From: Streptomyces sp. NBC_00344
Lineage (GTDB): Bacteria; Actinomycetota; Actinomycetes; Streptomycetales; Streptomycetaceae
Reading direction: 5' to 3'
Length of the DNA: 64,000 bases
Assembly: GCF_036088315.1 (NCBI RefSeq)
Contig: NZ_CP107996.1
Location: 4,361,501-4,425,500, forward strand
A program made the position numbers and the translations under genes. Each line of letters starts with the position of its first letter. Positions within the stretch are counted from its first letter, which is position 1. Below, piece after piece: positions 42,464 to 51,219 of the stretch. The notes under the pieces are model-generated. The model saw nothing but the letters and a program-made list of their open reading frames with translations. It did not search any database and was not told the DNA's origin.

Positions 42464-43189
42464 TCAGCACGCCTGTGGAGGCCAGTTGACGATCCGCTTG
42501 GGCCGAGGCGGCGCGTAGGTGCGCACCTTGGAGGTGCGCAGGCCGAGACGGACGAGGGACTCGGCGATCGTCACCGCGGCGCTCACCCCGTCGACGACGG
42601 GAACCCCGGTGCGTTCGATGACGCGTTCCGTGAGGCCGGACATGCCCCCGCAGCCGAGGCAGATCACCTCGGCGCGGTCCTCCTCCACCGCACGTGCGGC
42701 CTGTTCGACGATGGCGTCCACGGCGGCCTTCTCGTCCCGCTCCAGGTCGAGTACGGCGAGCCCGCTGGCGCGCACGGAAGCACACCTGGTGCTCAGACCG
42801 GCGGAGTGGAGGCGCTCCTCGATCAGCGGGACGGTGCGGTCGAGACTCGTGACGACGGAGTAGCTGCGGCCGAGGAACTGCGCCGTGCTCGCGGCCGCCT
42901 CGGTGATGTCGACGACCGGAACGTCGAGCAGTTCCTGCAGTCCCTCCCGGCCGTGTTCGCCGTATCCGGCCTGGATCACGGCGTCGAACGGCTCCGGGTA
43001 GGCGCGCACGGCCTCCATGACGGCGATGGCGGCGAGGTAGCTCTCGTAGTTGCCCTCGACGGACTCCGCACCGAAGGACGGGGTCAGCGGAACGATCTCG
43101 GTACCGGGTGACGCCGCCCCGGCCGCCTGTTCGCCGATGGAGTCGGTGATGGACTGTGTGGTGTTGACGTTCACAACAAGGATGCGCAT
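42464..43189 (-). CDS. Asp/Glu/hydantoin racemase (allantoin racemase-like)
   Basis: A 241-residue two-domain racemase. The start [20 protein letters not shown] is typical of hydantoin racemases. The two catalytic cysteine regions are [13 protein letters not shown], where the first Cys is replaced by Gly or Tyr, and [11 protein letters not shown], which keeps the second Cys. In PuuE/HpxA-type allantoin racemases the first site also varies, so loss of that cysteine should be noted but does not prove inactivity. It lies between the transporter and allantoinase genes, where it would interconvert allantoin enantiomers. Confidence 0.87.
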   Translation of the reverse strand: MRILVVNVNTTQSITDSIGEQAAGAASPGTEIVPLTPSFGAESVEGNYESYLAAIAVMEAVRAYPEPFDAVIQAGYGEHGREGLQELLDVPVVDITEAAASTAQFLGRSYSVVTSLDRTVPLIEERLHSAGLSTRCASVRASGLAVLDLERDEKAAVDAIVEQAARAVEEDRAEVICLGCGGMSGLTERVIERTGVPVVDGVSAAVTIAESLVRLGLRTSKVRTYAPPRPKRIVNWPPQAC

Positions 43190-43212
43190 GGTCGGCCTTC
43201 CGCTGGGCGGGT

Positions 43213-44694
43213 TCATTCGGCGGCTACGGCAATGGCCTCGCCGTCCAGGTCCCGGATCTGCACCGTGCGGTCGGCGATGACCGCGTACAGCACCGCGGCG
43301 AGAATGGCGCCGATGAACCAGGAGAATCCGGCCACCTCGCCGAACACGGGCACCAGGGCGACCACGACGGCGATCGCGGCACTGGGGACGAAGGCCCAGA
43401 CAGCCCGGGGGTTGAAGCCGCGGCGGTAGTGGTACTCGCCCTGCGCGCCCTCGGTGTAGAGGTCGGGCACGTTCACACGCGACTTCCGCAGCAGCCAGTA
43501 GTCCGCCATGATCACGCCGAAGAGCGGTCCGAGCAGCGCGCCCAGCCCACCGAGGAAGTAGTTGACGACAACCGGGCTGTTGTAGAGGTTCCAGGGCAGG
43601 ATCACCAGACCCGCGATCGCGCTCACCAGGCCGGCCCTGCGGAAGTTCAGCCGCTTGGGGAAGAGGCTGACCAGGGCGTAGATCGGTGCCACGAAGTTGG
43701 CCATCAGGTTCACCGCGACCGTCAGGACGATGAGGGCCAGCGAGGCGATTGCCAGCAGGAACATGTTCGGAACGGTCCGCACGATGTCCGTGGGGCTGGT
43801 GATGACCTGGCCGTCGAGTTTGAACTGCGCACCACTGAGGACCGCCACGATGACGGCGAAGAACAGCATGTTCACCGGGATGCCGATCACGTTTCCGCGG
43901 ACGATGGAACCTCTGCTCTTGGCGGACCGGGTGAAGTCGCAGAAGTTCAGTACGAACGTCCCGTAGATCACCACCCACAGCGCGGCTCCCTTCAATATCT
44001 GGAGCCACATCGCGCCGCCGGTGAGCGGATCGTCGATGGACAGGGAGATGGAGCCGTCCGCGCGCACGAACATCCAGACCGCGAGGGCGCTCATGGTGAT
44101 CAGGGTGGTGGGCGCAGCGAGGGCCGTGTACCGCCGGATCATCTGCATGCCGTAACTCACGATGAGGACCTGGAGGGCCCAGAGGGCCAGGAAGGTGATC
44201 CAGCCGAGCGTCGACTGGCCGAGCAGCGCGTTCGTGTCCATGGCGTGCAGGCCGGGGAACATCGTCACAAGAAGGGTGCTCAGTACCGAAGAAGCGAGGT
44301 AGGTCTGGATGCCGAACCAGGCTATGGCGACGGCCCCTCGCACGACGGCCGGTATCTTCGCCCCTCTTACCCCGAAGGCGATGCGGCTCATGACGGGGAA
44401 GGGGACGCCCGTCTTGTGCCCCATGAATCCGGAGAGCGTCAGCAGGAGGAAGAGCAGGACGGAAGCGAGCGCGAAGGCGGCCAGGATGCCCCACACGTTC
44501 AGCCCGAGGGCGAAGAGCCCGATGGCGAAGGCGTAGTTCCCGAGGCTGTGCACATCGTTGGCCCAGAGCGTGAAGACGTTGTAGGCGCCCCAGCGGCGCC
44601 CTTCTCTCTTCGTCGGGGCGAGATCGTACGTGTACAGACCGGAACTGGCGGCGCCGCTGGGTTCCACGGACGATCGGTCATCCACGACAGTCAT
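43213..44694 (-). CDS. NCS1-family nucleobase/allantoin/hydantoin transporter
   Basis: A 493-residue sodium- or proton-coupled symporter of the Mhp1/PucI type with 12 helices. Characteristic segments are WGAYNVFTLWANDVHSLGNY in helix 1, MSRIAFGVRGAKIPAVVRG with IAWFGIQTYLAS in helix 3, and FVLNFCDFTRSAKS in helix 6. The downstream racemase starts 23 bp after its stop and allantoinase follows, so allantoin or hydantoin is the likely substrate. The start is ATG 44694. Confidence 0.92.
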   Translation of the reverse strand: MTVVDDRSSVEPSGAASSGLYTYDLAPTKREGRRWGAYNVFTLWANDVHSLGNYAFAIGLFALGLNVWGILAAFALASVLLFLLLTLSGFMGHKTGVPFPVMSRIAFGVRGAKIPAVVRGAVAIAWFGIQTYLASSVLSTLLVTMFPGLHAMDTNALLGQSTLGWITFLALWALQVLIVSYGMQMIRRYTALAAPTTLITMSALAVWMFVRADGSISLSIDDPLTGGAMWLQILKGAALWVVIYGTFVLNFCDFTRSAKSRGSIVRGNVIGIPVNMLFFAVIVAVLSGAQFKLDGQVITSPTDIVRTVPNMFLLAIASLALIVLTVAVNLMANFVAPIYALVSLFPKRLNFRRAGLVSAIAGLVILPWNLYNSPVVVNYFLGGLGALLGPLFGVIMADYWLLRKSRVNVPDLYTEGAQGEYHYRRGFNPRAVWAFVPSAAIAVVVALVPVFGEVAGFSWFIGAILAAVLYAVIADRTVQIRDLDGEAIAVAAE

Positions 44695-44735
44695 ATGGGG
44701 CTCCGGGGAGGGCGGTGGGGGGAAGCGTTCGGAGG

Positions 44736-44761
44736 TTTCCACATAATGGAAGTGAAATTCC
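44736..44761. promoter_or_regulatory. overlapping TTCC/GGAA inverted repeats, possible AllR-type operator
   Basis: TTTCC-ACATAAT-GGAA followed by TGAAATTCC gives two overlapping inverted repeats (TTCC...GGAA and GGAA...TTCC) 42-67 bp upstream of the NCS1 start. IclR-family allantoin regulators (AllR) bind TTCC/GGAA palindromes, and the gene functions fit, but no allR gene is in the window. Confidence 0.5.
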
Positions 44762-45144
44762 GTTGAGCAAAACGTAGTTTTCGCCAACTCCACCGTCAAG
44801 GGTCCGGCGCCGATGACTTCGGCAAGCGGACGCATTGCCTCCAGTTGGTCCGAACAAACCCTCGGAGGCCGTGTGCGGGCCACGCGCCAGGCACTCGCAT
44901 CCGGGCCGGACCTGCGGTGATGGGCGAGCTGTGCGATGTGGCGCCGTGGCGCGGGCCGCGGCCTGTGTCCAGGTCCATGGGCGGAGCGGCGAAGTGCGCG
45001 AAAGGCTTCATGAGCGGTGGAGCTGACATGGATCAGCCCAGAAGGGCAGCAGGGCGTGTCTCGCCACCGCCGCTGCGGACGTGGCGGGCGGATCACCCCC
45101 TGAAAGGCGCCCTCGACGTCTGCGGGCCCGACGCGTACTCGCCG
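44762..45144. other. intergenic region, no supported gene
   Basis: About 380 bp between the NCS1 promoter and the end of the MerR gene. Open frames are short, in several directions, and without protein character. I see nothing else in it. Confidence 0.45.
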
Positions 45145-45528
45145 TTATCCGCTCAGCCCGGTGATCGCGGGCCGGCCGGTCGCCCGCAACGGGCATCCGG
45201 TGCCGACGCGTGCGACGAGCTCGGTCCGCAGGGTGGCGAGTTCGGCCATGCGCCCGTCGATGGCCTGGATCTTCTCCTCGAACAGCGAGGACAGCGCCTC
45301 CGCCGAGTCCGGCGCTTCGTGTAGTTCCTCGCCGTGCCGCGCGATCTCCGCCAGTGAGAAACCGAGTGTCTGGGCGGTGCGTACATAGAGCAGCCAGGCC
45401 ACCGTCTCCGGCGGGAAGTCACGGTATCCGTTGGCCAGTCGTCGGCCTTCGACCAGGCCGACCTTCTCGTAGAACCGGATGGTGTCCCTGGTCATGCCGG
45501 TCTGTGCGGCCAGCTCTCCGATACGCAT
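45145..45528 (-). CDS. MerR-family transcriptional regulator
   Basis: A 127-residue regulator with the MerR HTH (MRIGELAAQTGMTRDTIRFY, EKVGLVEGRRLANGYRDFP) and a dimerisation coiled coil (SSLFEEKIQAIDGRMAELAT). The C-terminal tail has a single cysteine (GTGCPLRATG), as in weak metal or redox sensors, so the effector is unclear. It is divergent from the membrane-protein gene at 45639, its probable target. Confidence 0.9.
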   Translation of the reverse strand: MRIGELAAQTGMTRDTIRFYEKVGLVEGRRLANGYRDFPPETVAWLLYVRTAQTLGFSLAEIARHGEELHEAPDSAEALSSLFEEKIQAIDGRMAELATLRTELVARVGTGCPLRATGRPAITGLSG

Positions 45529-45638
45529 GACTCTCCGTCGATCGCCGGGCTTGACCTTGGACCGTACTCCACTGTTTACCGTGAGGCCTCGCTGTCCCGG
45601 GACCGCCTGAGACCACCCGAACCGGCAGGAGCCTCGTC

Positions 45639-46118
45639 GTGATCCGTCTATCGACGCCCTCAACTCCCTTCTATCCGTGTGTCGTACGCCTGAGTGCCTG
45701 GTACGACCTCGTCGTCACCGCGGGATTCGCGACGCCGTGGACGTATGCCCTGATGCACGACGCGCTGTCATCACTGGGTCGCGCATGGGGGTTGGGCGTG
45801 CTGCCCGAACTCGACCCGATGCAGACCCTGTACGCGAATCTGATGGGTTCGGTCGTGGTCGTCTGGGCCGTGCTGCGTATCGTCAGGCCGCTGCCGGTGC
45901 ATGGGTTCTTCGACGGCATCGCCCGCACCCTGTTCGCGGTGTGGCAGGCGTATGCACTCGCCCACGGCGTGACGCGACTGCTGTGGCTGTTCTTCGGCGT
46001 CGAGGTGGCATTCGGAGTCGTCCAGCTCCTGCCGTGGTGGCGGAGCGGGCACACCGGCCAGGCGGACGGCCAGGAAAGCCCGGCCGATGGGCGCCGGCTC
46101 TCTCATGACCCGGTGTAG
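45639..46118 (+). CDS. small integral membrane protein, probable MerR target
   Basis: A 159-residue protein with four hydrophobic helices (YDLVVTAGFATPWTYALM, LYANLMGSVVVVWAVLRI, IARTLFAVWQAYALAHGV, LLWLFFGVEVAFGVVQLL) and a polar C-terminal tail. GTG 45639 is the start. It resembles small membrane proteins induced beside MerR regulators; no transport or enzyme motif is visible. Assignment to the MerR regulon is inferred from divergence. Confidence 0.75.
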   Translation: MIRLSTPSTPFYPCVVRLSAWYDLVVTAGFATPWTYALMHDALSSLGRAWGLGVLPELDPMQTLYANLMGSVVVVWAVLRIVRPLPVHGFFDGIARTLFAVWQAYALAHGVTRLLWLFFGVEVAFGVVQLLPWWRSGHTGQADGQESPADGRRLSHDPV

Positions 46119-46218
46119 CACGGGGGCTTGGAATCCACCGTTGTCAGTCCCCTCTGACGGAGTGACAGGCCTGCTGCCAGCGGGCCTGCTGCCGAGGGGC
46201 GGCCCAGAACCTGCGAAC

Positions 46219-46269
46219 GCGGCCCCTCGTGACCAAAGGCTTCCGCCCTCTTGATCACCAGGGGCCGCG
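46219..46269. terminator. long hairpin terminator between convergent genes
   Basis: CGCGGCCCCT (46219-46228) pairs with AGGGGCCGCG (46260-46269), and the stem continues imperfectly through GTGA/TCAC. It lies between the membrane-protein and DUF3238 gene ends. Confidence 0.75.
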
Positions 46270-46369
46270 TCTCACCTCCCGGGCCGGGCGAACCGGCCTG
46301 GGCGCGCTTTCGCGCACGGTCAGCTCATCGCGCTCGAGAACGCATCAGCCGTGCACCGGGCGCTTCCGG

Positions 46370-47545
46370 CTATGAGAACGTGCCGTAGTAACCGGTGAGG
46401 TCGGCAACCGGGCAGGCAGCAGAGCCGATCAGACACGCGGCACTTGCGTACTTGCGCTTGTAGACGCTGGTTACCTTGCCGCCGTCGTAGATGTAGATGT
46501 AGTGGTCTGGCATCAGCCGGTGCGTCCCGGAATGAATGGACCAGTTACCGCTCTTCGTCAGGTGCATCTGCAAGGCACCGTCGATAGCGCCGACGTGACA
46601 GAACGGGTTGGAGGCGTGCATCACCATCCGAACGTCCACGGAATTGCTTCCGGACCCCATTTTCTTGGCGACCATGTTCTTCGACGACGCGGTCTTGGTG
46701 GAGACCAGCTTGCCGGTGCTCTTCTTGTAGACGTGACTCGCACGGACGTCCTTGTAACCCGCGACCGATTTCGATCCCCACGTGATGACGGCATTCAGGG
46801 AGGTGCGGTACTGCGACGACTTCCAGTTGAAATCGGAGTGGCCGTCGCCGGCGAACTGGTAGCCCCTCCCATAGTCACAGCCGGCCGGCGGGGCGTCGAT
46901 GCGCTTCTGCGGAATGAAGGCGACCCAGGTCAGGGTGGTCGTTTTGGCGACCGTAGCGGCTTCGGCCCGTGACACGGCCTGCTCCCGCATCGCGGTGAGG
47001 GACGTCTTCCCGGGGGTGGCGGAGGGGACCGAGACCTTCATGCCGAACTTGCGGGCCTTGGAGGAGTCTCCGCCCTTCGGCAGTACGGGTGTGACGATGT
47101 ACTGGTAGTCGCTGCCTGGGGTGACGGAGGTGTCGTGGAAGGCATTCGCACCCGGGGCGAGAGTGGCGACAGTCTTTTCGTCCCGGGTGACGACGTACCT
47201 GGCGTTCTTGGCGTAGCCCTTCCACGAAATGTCCACGAAGGATCGACCCGCAGCGGCGACGATCCCCTCATCGGCCATGGAGCGGTCCAGGACTGCCGTC
47301 TCGCCCGATGCCGTCCGCATGACGCTGAATCCCTGGGCCTTCAGAGCCTTGCCCTCGGTGCTCTGTGCGCTGACACCGGTCACGTCGGTCAGGCTCTGGG
47401 AGTCCAGCGCGGATATGGAGAATCCGCTGGGACGTGGAGTGGGATCGCTCCCGGCGTTGGCTGATGCCGGAAATCCGGCCGCCAGGAGTGCGAGCGGAAG
47501 GACGGCCAAGGAACTCGCCTTGGCAGCGGAACGAGCCATCGTCAT
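46370..47545 (-). CDS. secreted DUF3238-like protein
   Basis: A 391-residue exported protein. The signal peptide is MARSAAKASSLAVLPLALLA with likely cleavage after ANA. Residues 100-170 look like a fibronectin-III-type domain (ISWKGYAKNARYVVTRDEKT). The C-terminal domain TLTWVAFIPQKRIDAPPAGC, YQFAGDGHSDFNW and MVMHASNPFCHVGAIDG resembles DUF3238, found in secreted Streptomyces and Bacillus proteins. Several cysteines (GCDYG, FCHVG, ACLIG, ACPVA) probably form disulfides. The function is unknown, possibly a secreted toxin or adhesin. Confidence 0.8.
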   Translation of the reverse strand: MTMARSAAKASSLAVLPLALLAAGFPASANAGSDPTPRPSGFSISALDSQSLTDVTGVSAQSTEGKALKAQGFSVMRTASGETAVLDRSMADEGIVAAAGRSFVDISWKGYAKNARYVVTRDEKTVATLAPGANAFHDTSVTPGSDYQYIVTPVLPKGGDSSKARKFGMKVSVPSATPGKTSLTAMREQAVSRAEAATVAKTTTLTWVAFIPQKRIDAPPAGCDYGRGYQFAGDGHSDFNWKSSQYRTSLNAVITWGSKSVAGYKDVRASHVYKKSTGKLVSTKTASSKNMVAKKMGSGSNSVDVRMVMHASNPFCHVGAIDGALQMHLTKSGNWSIHSGTHRLMPDHYIYIYDGGKVTSVYKRKYASAACLIGSAACPVADLTGYYGTFS

Positions 47546-47875
47546 GAAATTCCCCCTGGTGTGCGCGGTCTATTGAGTCACCGACTCTATGCACGCCTCG
47601 CCGCCTGCGATATTGGCCCTTTGGACACTTGTCATCCGCGCGTCAGCAGGCGTGGGAGCAGCGGGCACGACCGGACGGCGACCTTTCCGAAGAGGCGCGC
47701 AATGTACTTTTCGGCACCTTTCGGGGGGGCGGGGTGACGTCACTCACAGCGTCCTCTACGGCCCGGCGGACACCTTTCCGCGCCGGAGCCCTCGCGAACG
47801 GTGCCATCATGGAGTGCGCACGATTACCTGACCCTCCGCACGCCCACTCCGATTCCGAAGACCGAGGATTACAGC

Positions 47876-48136
47876 ATGGCTAACGGCTCCGCTGATACCG
47901 CCGCCTCCGCCTACGGGCCCGTCGCGCTGGCTCTCGGCATCATCTCCACTGCCGCTGCGGCGCTCATCGAATTCGTCGGGATCGCCATCCCTCTCCTCGT
48001 CGGCCTTCTGGCCGTCACCTTCGGGATTCTTGGCCTCACCAACAAGCTGCGCCGAGGGCAGTCCCTCATCGGTCTGATCGGCGGCTCCGTCGGGGTGCTC
48101 TCCGCTGTCGTGATCCTCGGCGCCTTCGGCGCATGA
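47876..48136 (+). CDS. small membrane protein (DUF4190-like)
   Basis: An 86-residue protein with three closely spaced hydrophobic segments (VALALGIISTAAAALIEFVG, AIPLLVGLLAVTFGILGL, IGGSVGVLSAVVILGAFGA), resembling the DUF4190 pattern of small actinobacterial membrane proteins. ATG 47876 has CCGAGGA upstream. No function is known. Confidence 0.7.
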   Translation: MANGSADTAASAYGPVALALGIISTAAAALIEFVGIAIPLLVGLLAVTFGILGLTNKLRRGQSLIGLIGGSVGVLSAVVILGAFGA

Positions 48137-48169
48137 CGTAGTCCCGCGGTCCCTGTCGAGCGGCCGGCC

Positions 48170-48200
48170 CCCCGGGGTGTGAGGTCAGCACTCCCCGGGG
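48170..48200. terminator. hairpin between convergent genes
   Basis: Two CCCCGGGG blocks (48170-48177 and 48193-48200) can pair with each other across a 15-base loop, between the small membrane-protein gene and the luxR-type gene. Confidence 0.6.
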
Positions 48201-48225
48201 CGCCACGAGAGCCGCGGTTGTTGTA

Positions 48226-48552
48226 TCAGGCGGCCGCTTCCACGATCTCTGACAGCGGCGGCCTCTGCCGGTGGGCACAGTCCGCGTCCACGCACAGGAC
48301 GTCATGGGCGAGGACGGCCAGCACCGCGGCCTGCAGCCGCGTCTGCTGTCCCAGCTTCTCCACGATCCGCGCGATGTGGGCCTTCACGGTCCGCTCCGCG
48401 ATCCGTAGCTCCCGTGCGAGCTGACGGTTGCCCAGCCCCGTCCCCAGCAGGAGGAGTACTTCCCTCTCCCGGCCCGTCAGCCGATGCACACTGTCGATTC
48501 CCTGGATCGGATCGTTCCCCGTGCGGCGGTAGGCGCACGTAGGCGTCTTCAT
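48226..48552 (-). CDS. stand-alone LuxR-type HTH protein
   Basis: A 108-residue protein consisting almost only of the LuxR/GerE DNA-binding domain: VHRLTGREREVLLLLGTGLG, NRQLARELRIAERTVKAHIA, RIVEKLGQQTRLQAAV. A response-regulator receiver or ligand domain is missing, and ATG 48552 shows no upstream receiver in any frame, so it is not simply frameshifted here. Cysteines in DVLCVDADCAHR after the HTH could sense redox or metal. Such small LuxR proteins occur in Streptomyces as orphan regulators. Confidence 0.82.
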   Translation of the reverse strand: MKTPTCAYRRTGNDPIQGIDSVHRLTGREREVLLLLGTGLGNRQLARELRIAERTVKAHIARIVEKLGQQTRLQAAVLAVLAHDVLCVDADCAHRQRPPLSEIVEAAA

Positions 48553-49319
48553 GGCTGGTCCCCTCTGATCCCGCCTTTCTCAGCAGAGCCCCGTGCCCCG
48601 AGTGCGGCGGTAATCACTGCCAACCTAGCCCCTGCCGCCGACAGAGGCATTTGCGTTTGCGTCGTACCGTGCGAGCCACTGCCCGCAGGGCAGAGACCGG
48701 AGGCCTGCCGGTTGGCCGGAGGTATGACGGCCCCTCACAGGAGTTGCCGCGGGGCCTACTTGATGGCCGGTGAAGCCGAACGGAAGCCGGCACGCTTTCG
48801 TGGGCATACCGGTGTGGGACGGTGCGTGGCATGCGAGTGACCCGTGGGGCGCCAGTGAGCGAGCGGCATGCGCGGAAGATGGTGCGTCAGATGGCGAGCG
48901 TCGAGCCTTTTCAGGTCACCAGCGTCATGGCGTCCGCGAACGGCTCGCCCGACTCACCTCCATGGCGCAGCAGTTCGGGTACGCATGCGCCGACGTACGG
49001 CAGGGCGGGGGCTCACAGGACAACGGGCTCCCTGTTCGCGGCTCGCCGTCGAGACCCCGCGGCGGCAGAGCCATGTGTCCCGGTTCACGCGGAAACACTC
49101 GGCTACGAGAAGATCCTCCGTTGCAGGGCATCCATGAGGTCCACACCAGCCGCTCACGCCACTTCATCGCGGCAATGCAGGCTCGTCACCGCTCCGTAAC
49201 TGCTGTTCCCCCTGGCCGTGCACGCCTGAAACGCTCCAGTCGTCGCCCGGCGGGAAGCGGGCGGCACACGGGGCCGCATCTGCGGACCACCTCGATGACC
49301 ACGAGGCTTGGAGAGAGAC
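48553..49319. other. intergenic region, no supported gene
   Basis: About 770 bp between divergently read genes. Several overlapping frames exist on both strands, but none has similarity, consistent codon bias or a good ribosome binding site. It should contain the promoters of the LuxR-type and SH3 genes. Confidence 0.4.
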
Positions 49320-49697
49320 ATGACGCAGCGCAGGACTACTACGAAGACGCGGGCGGCGGCCGTCGGCCTGGCGATGATGGCGACGCTCGGGCTCGTCGGG
49401 ATGACAGCGGGCGCCGCCCAGGCCCAGGAAGTCCCCACCGCATCCGCGAAGACCACCGCGGCGGCGGCCGGGGAGGCCTACGGGTACTTCACCGCAAGCG
49501 GCGTGAACATCCGCACCGGACCGTCGACCGGCAACACGATCCTGGGGCAGGGACAGAACGGGCAGCCGATCACCGTCCACTGCAAGGCGAACCCCTGGTG
49601 GTACATCACCAACCAGGCCACCGGGGTCACCGGTTGGGTGTACTGGCCGGACAACGTCCTGGTGGCCAACCAGTCGCCGAACCCGCCCGTCTGCTGA
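49320..49697 (+). CDS. secreted SH3-domain protein
   Basis: A 125-residue exported protein. The signal peptide (MTQRRTTTKTRAAAVGLAMM, cleavage near AQA) is followed by one bacterial SH3 domain: YFTASGVNIRTGPSTGNTIL, GQGQNGQPITVHCKANPWWY, GVTGWVYWPDNVLV. Such domains bind peptidoglycan peptides. Two cysteines (VHCK and the C-terminal PPVC) may form a disulfide. ATG 49320 follows TTGGAGAGAGAC. It is commonly found as a small abundant secreted protein in Streptomyces. Confidence 0.88.
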   Translation: MTQRRTTTKTRAAAVGLAMMATLGLVGMTAGAAQAQEVPTASAKTTAAAAGEAYGYFTASGVNIRTGPSTGNTILGQGQNGQPITVHCKANPWWYITNQATGVTGWVYWPDNVLVANQSPNPPVC

Positions 49698-49728
49698 ACG
49701 GCTCGCGTGGTGAGCACCACATGACGGC

Positions 49729-49760
49729 CGGGGGCCCGCCGCAGTCGCGGCGGGCCCCCG
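49729..49760. terminator. strong bidirectional hairpin terminator
   Basis: CGGGGGCCCGCCGC pairs perfectly with its complement (14 bp) around an AGTC loop, between the SH3 gene and the convergent MFS gene. Confidence 0.85.
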
Positions 49761-49851
49761 TTCGGGTGGGCGGCGGACCGCATCCGCGTGCCCGGTCGGG
49801 CGCTTCGCCACGCAGGCGGCCATCAACCCCGCCGGGGCGCGGGGCGGGCGC

Positions 49852-51063
49852 TCAGACCCGGCAGCGGGCCCGCCCCACCGCGGCGGCGACAGTCAGCGGG
49901 AGGGTGAGGAGTGCAGCCGTCAGGAAGATGCCCCGGTAGGCGTGATGCTCGGCAGGGCCGGCGGCGAAGGCGCTGGCCAGGGCGCTGCCGACGTAGAGGG
50001 CCAGGCCGAACATCGCGACGCCGGTGGCTCGGGCCTCCGGGACCAGGGCGGTGGCCCAGGACTGGATCGTGGAGTGCATGAACGACCAGCCGCCACCGAG
50101 GAGGAGAGCGCATCCCACCAGCGCGGGCACTGACCGGCTGGTCGCGGCGAAGCTGAACGCCACCGCCATCTGCGCCCCGCCGGCCACGATCAACTGCGCG
50201 GGTGTCCAGCGCCCGACCAGCCGCTTCACCATCTGCGCCGCGGCCATCGAGCCCACCCCGTACAGCGCGGACACGGCACCGGCCAGCGTCGCCGAAGCAC
50301 CCTGGGACTCGAGGGCCGGCGCGATGTAGGTCAGGAAGCCCAGGAGGACAGCGCCTTCGAGCATCGCGACGGCCATGACGTACCACTGCCAGCGGGAGCT
50401 CAAGACGACCTTGAACGGGGTGAGCAGTGCACCGGGCGCCGCCCGCGGCGGCTCCGGCAGCCGGCGCAGGGCGAAGACCAGGTGGACGGCGATCACGCCG
50501 GGCAGCGCGAAGACCAGCCGCCAGCTGACGTAGTGCGCCAGCGCCCCCGCGATGACGGTGGCCACGGCGGTACCCAGCGCGAACGCGGTCATCAGCTCGC
50601 TGAGAGGGCGCTGGCGGACGTCGGCGGGCACGGTGTCCCCGACATAGGTGAGGGAGGCGGCGATGGATGCGGCGAAGAACGCTCCGGCCGCCACGCGCGC
50701 CACGATCAGCACTGTCGCGGTGGGTGCGATCACTGAGCAGAATGCGGCGACGGCGGCTCCGGCCAGCGAGATCCGCATGACCCGCACCCGGCCGAGGCGA
50801 TCGCTCGCCAGACCCCAGACCGGCTGCGTCAGGCCGTACGCGAGGAAGTAGCCGCTGGCGGCGAGTATCACCGTGGGCAGCGGGGTGCCGAGCTGAACGC
50901 CGATGAGCAGCAACATCGGAGTGATGCAGAAGCGGTCGAAGTTGCTGACGAAGCCGGCGGTGCGCAGCAGGCGCAGCGACGTGGCGTGTATCGGTGAGGC
51001 AGCCGGGCCGGTGGTGGCCGATGGAGGTGCCGATGTGGTGCGGGACGGGCCGGCGGTGTCCAT
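49852..51063 (-). CDS. MFS efflux-type transporter
   Basis: A 403-residue twelve-helix major facilitator. The loop 2-3 motif is GLASDRLGRVRVMRISL, and SLTYVGDTVPADVRQRPLSE follows helix 4; the pattern fits drug-efflux (DHA-type) families. ATG 51063 has AAGGAGA upstream. It is divergent from an MmyB-type Xre regulator, a common arrangement where the regulator controls the transporter. The substrate is unknown. Confidence 0.88.
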   Translation of the reverse strand: MDTAGPSRTTSAPPSATTGPAASPIHATSLRLLRTAGFVSNFDRFCITPMLLLIGVQLGTPLPTVILAASGYFLAYGLTQPVWGLASDRLGRVRVMRISLAGAAVAAFCSVIAPTATVLIVARVAAGAFFAASIAASLTYVGDTVPADVRQRPLSELMTAFALGTAVATVIAGALAHYVSWRLVFALPGVIAVHLVFALRRLPEPPRAAPGALLTPFKVVLSSRWQWYVMAVAMLEGAVLLGFLTYIAPALESQGASATLAGAVSALYGVGSMAAAQMVKRLVGRWTPAQLIVAGGAQMAVAFSFAATSRSVPALVGCALLLGGGWSFMHSTIQSWATALVPEARATGVAMFGLALYVGSALASAFAAGPAEHHAYRGIFLTAALLTLPLTVAAAVGRARCRV

Positions 51064-51219
51064 GAGTCTCCTTGTGTCGTGTCTGTCGGTGCTGTCGGAC
51101 CGGTGGGTCAAGCCCATCACCGCGGCCGGCCGGTGTGATCCCGTAGCCGATTACCCTTGCTCACACCCTGGGCACGGTGTGCAGGCCCAGGAGTACGTCG
51201 GCGCAGGGAGGAGCGGGGC

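Noticed and set aside
48553..49319. Short frames that could be secreted peptides
   Set aside because: No signal peptides, weak codon bias and no good start sites.
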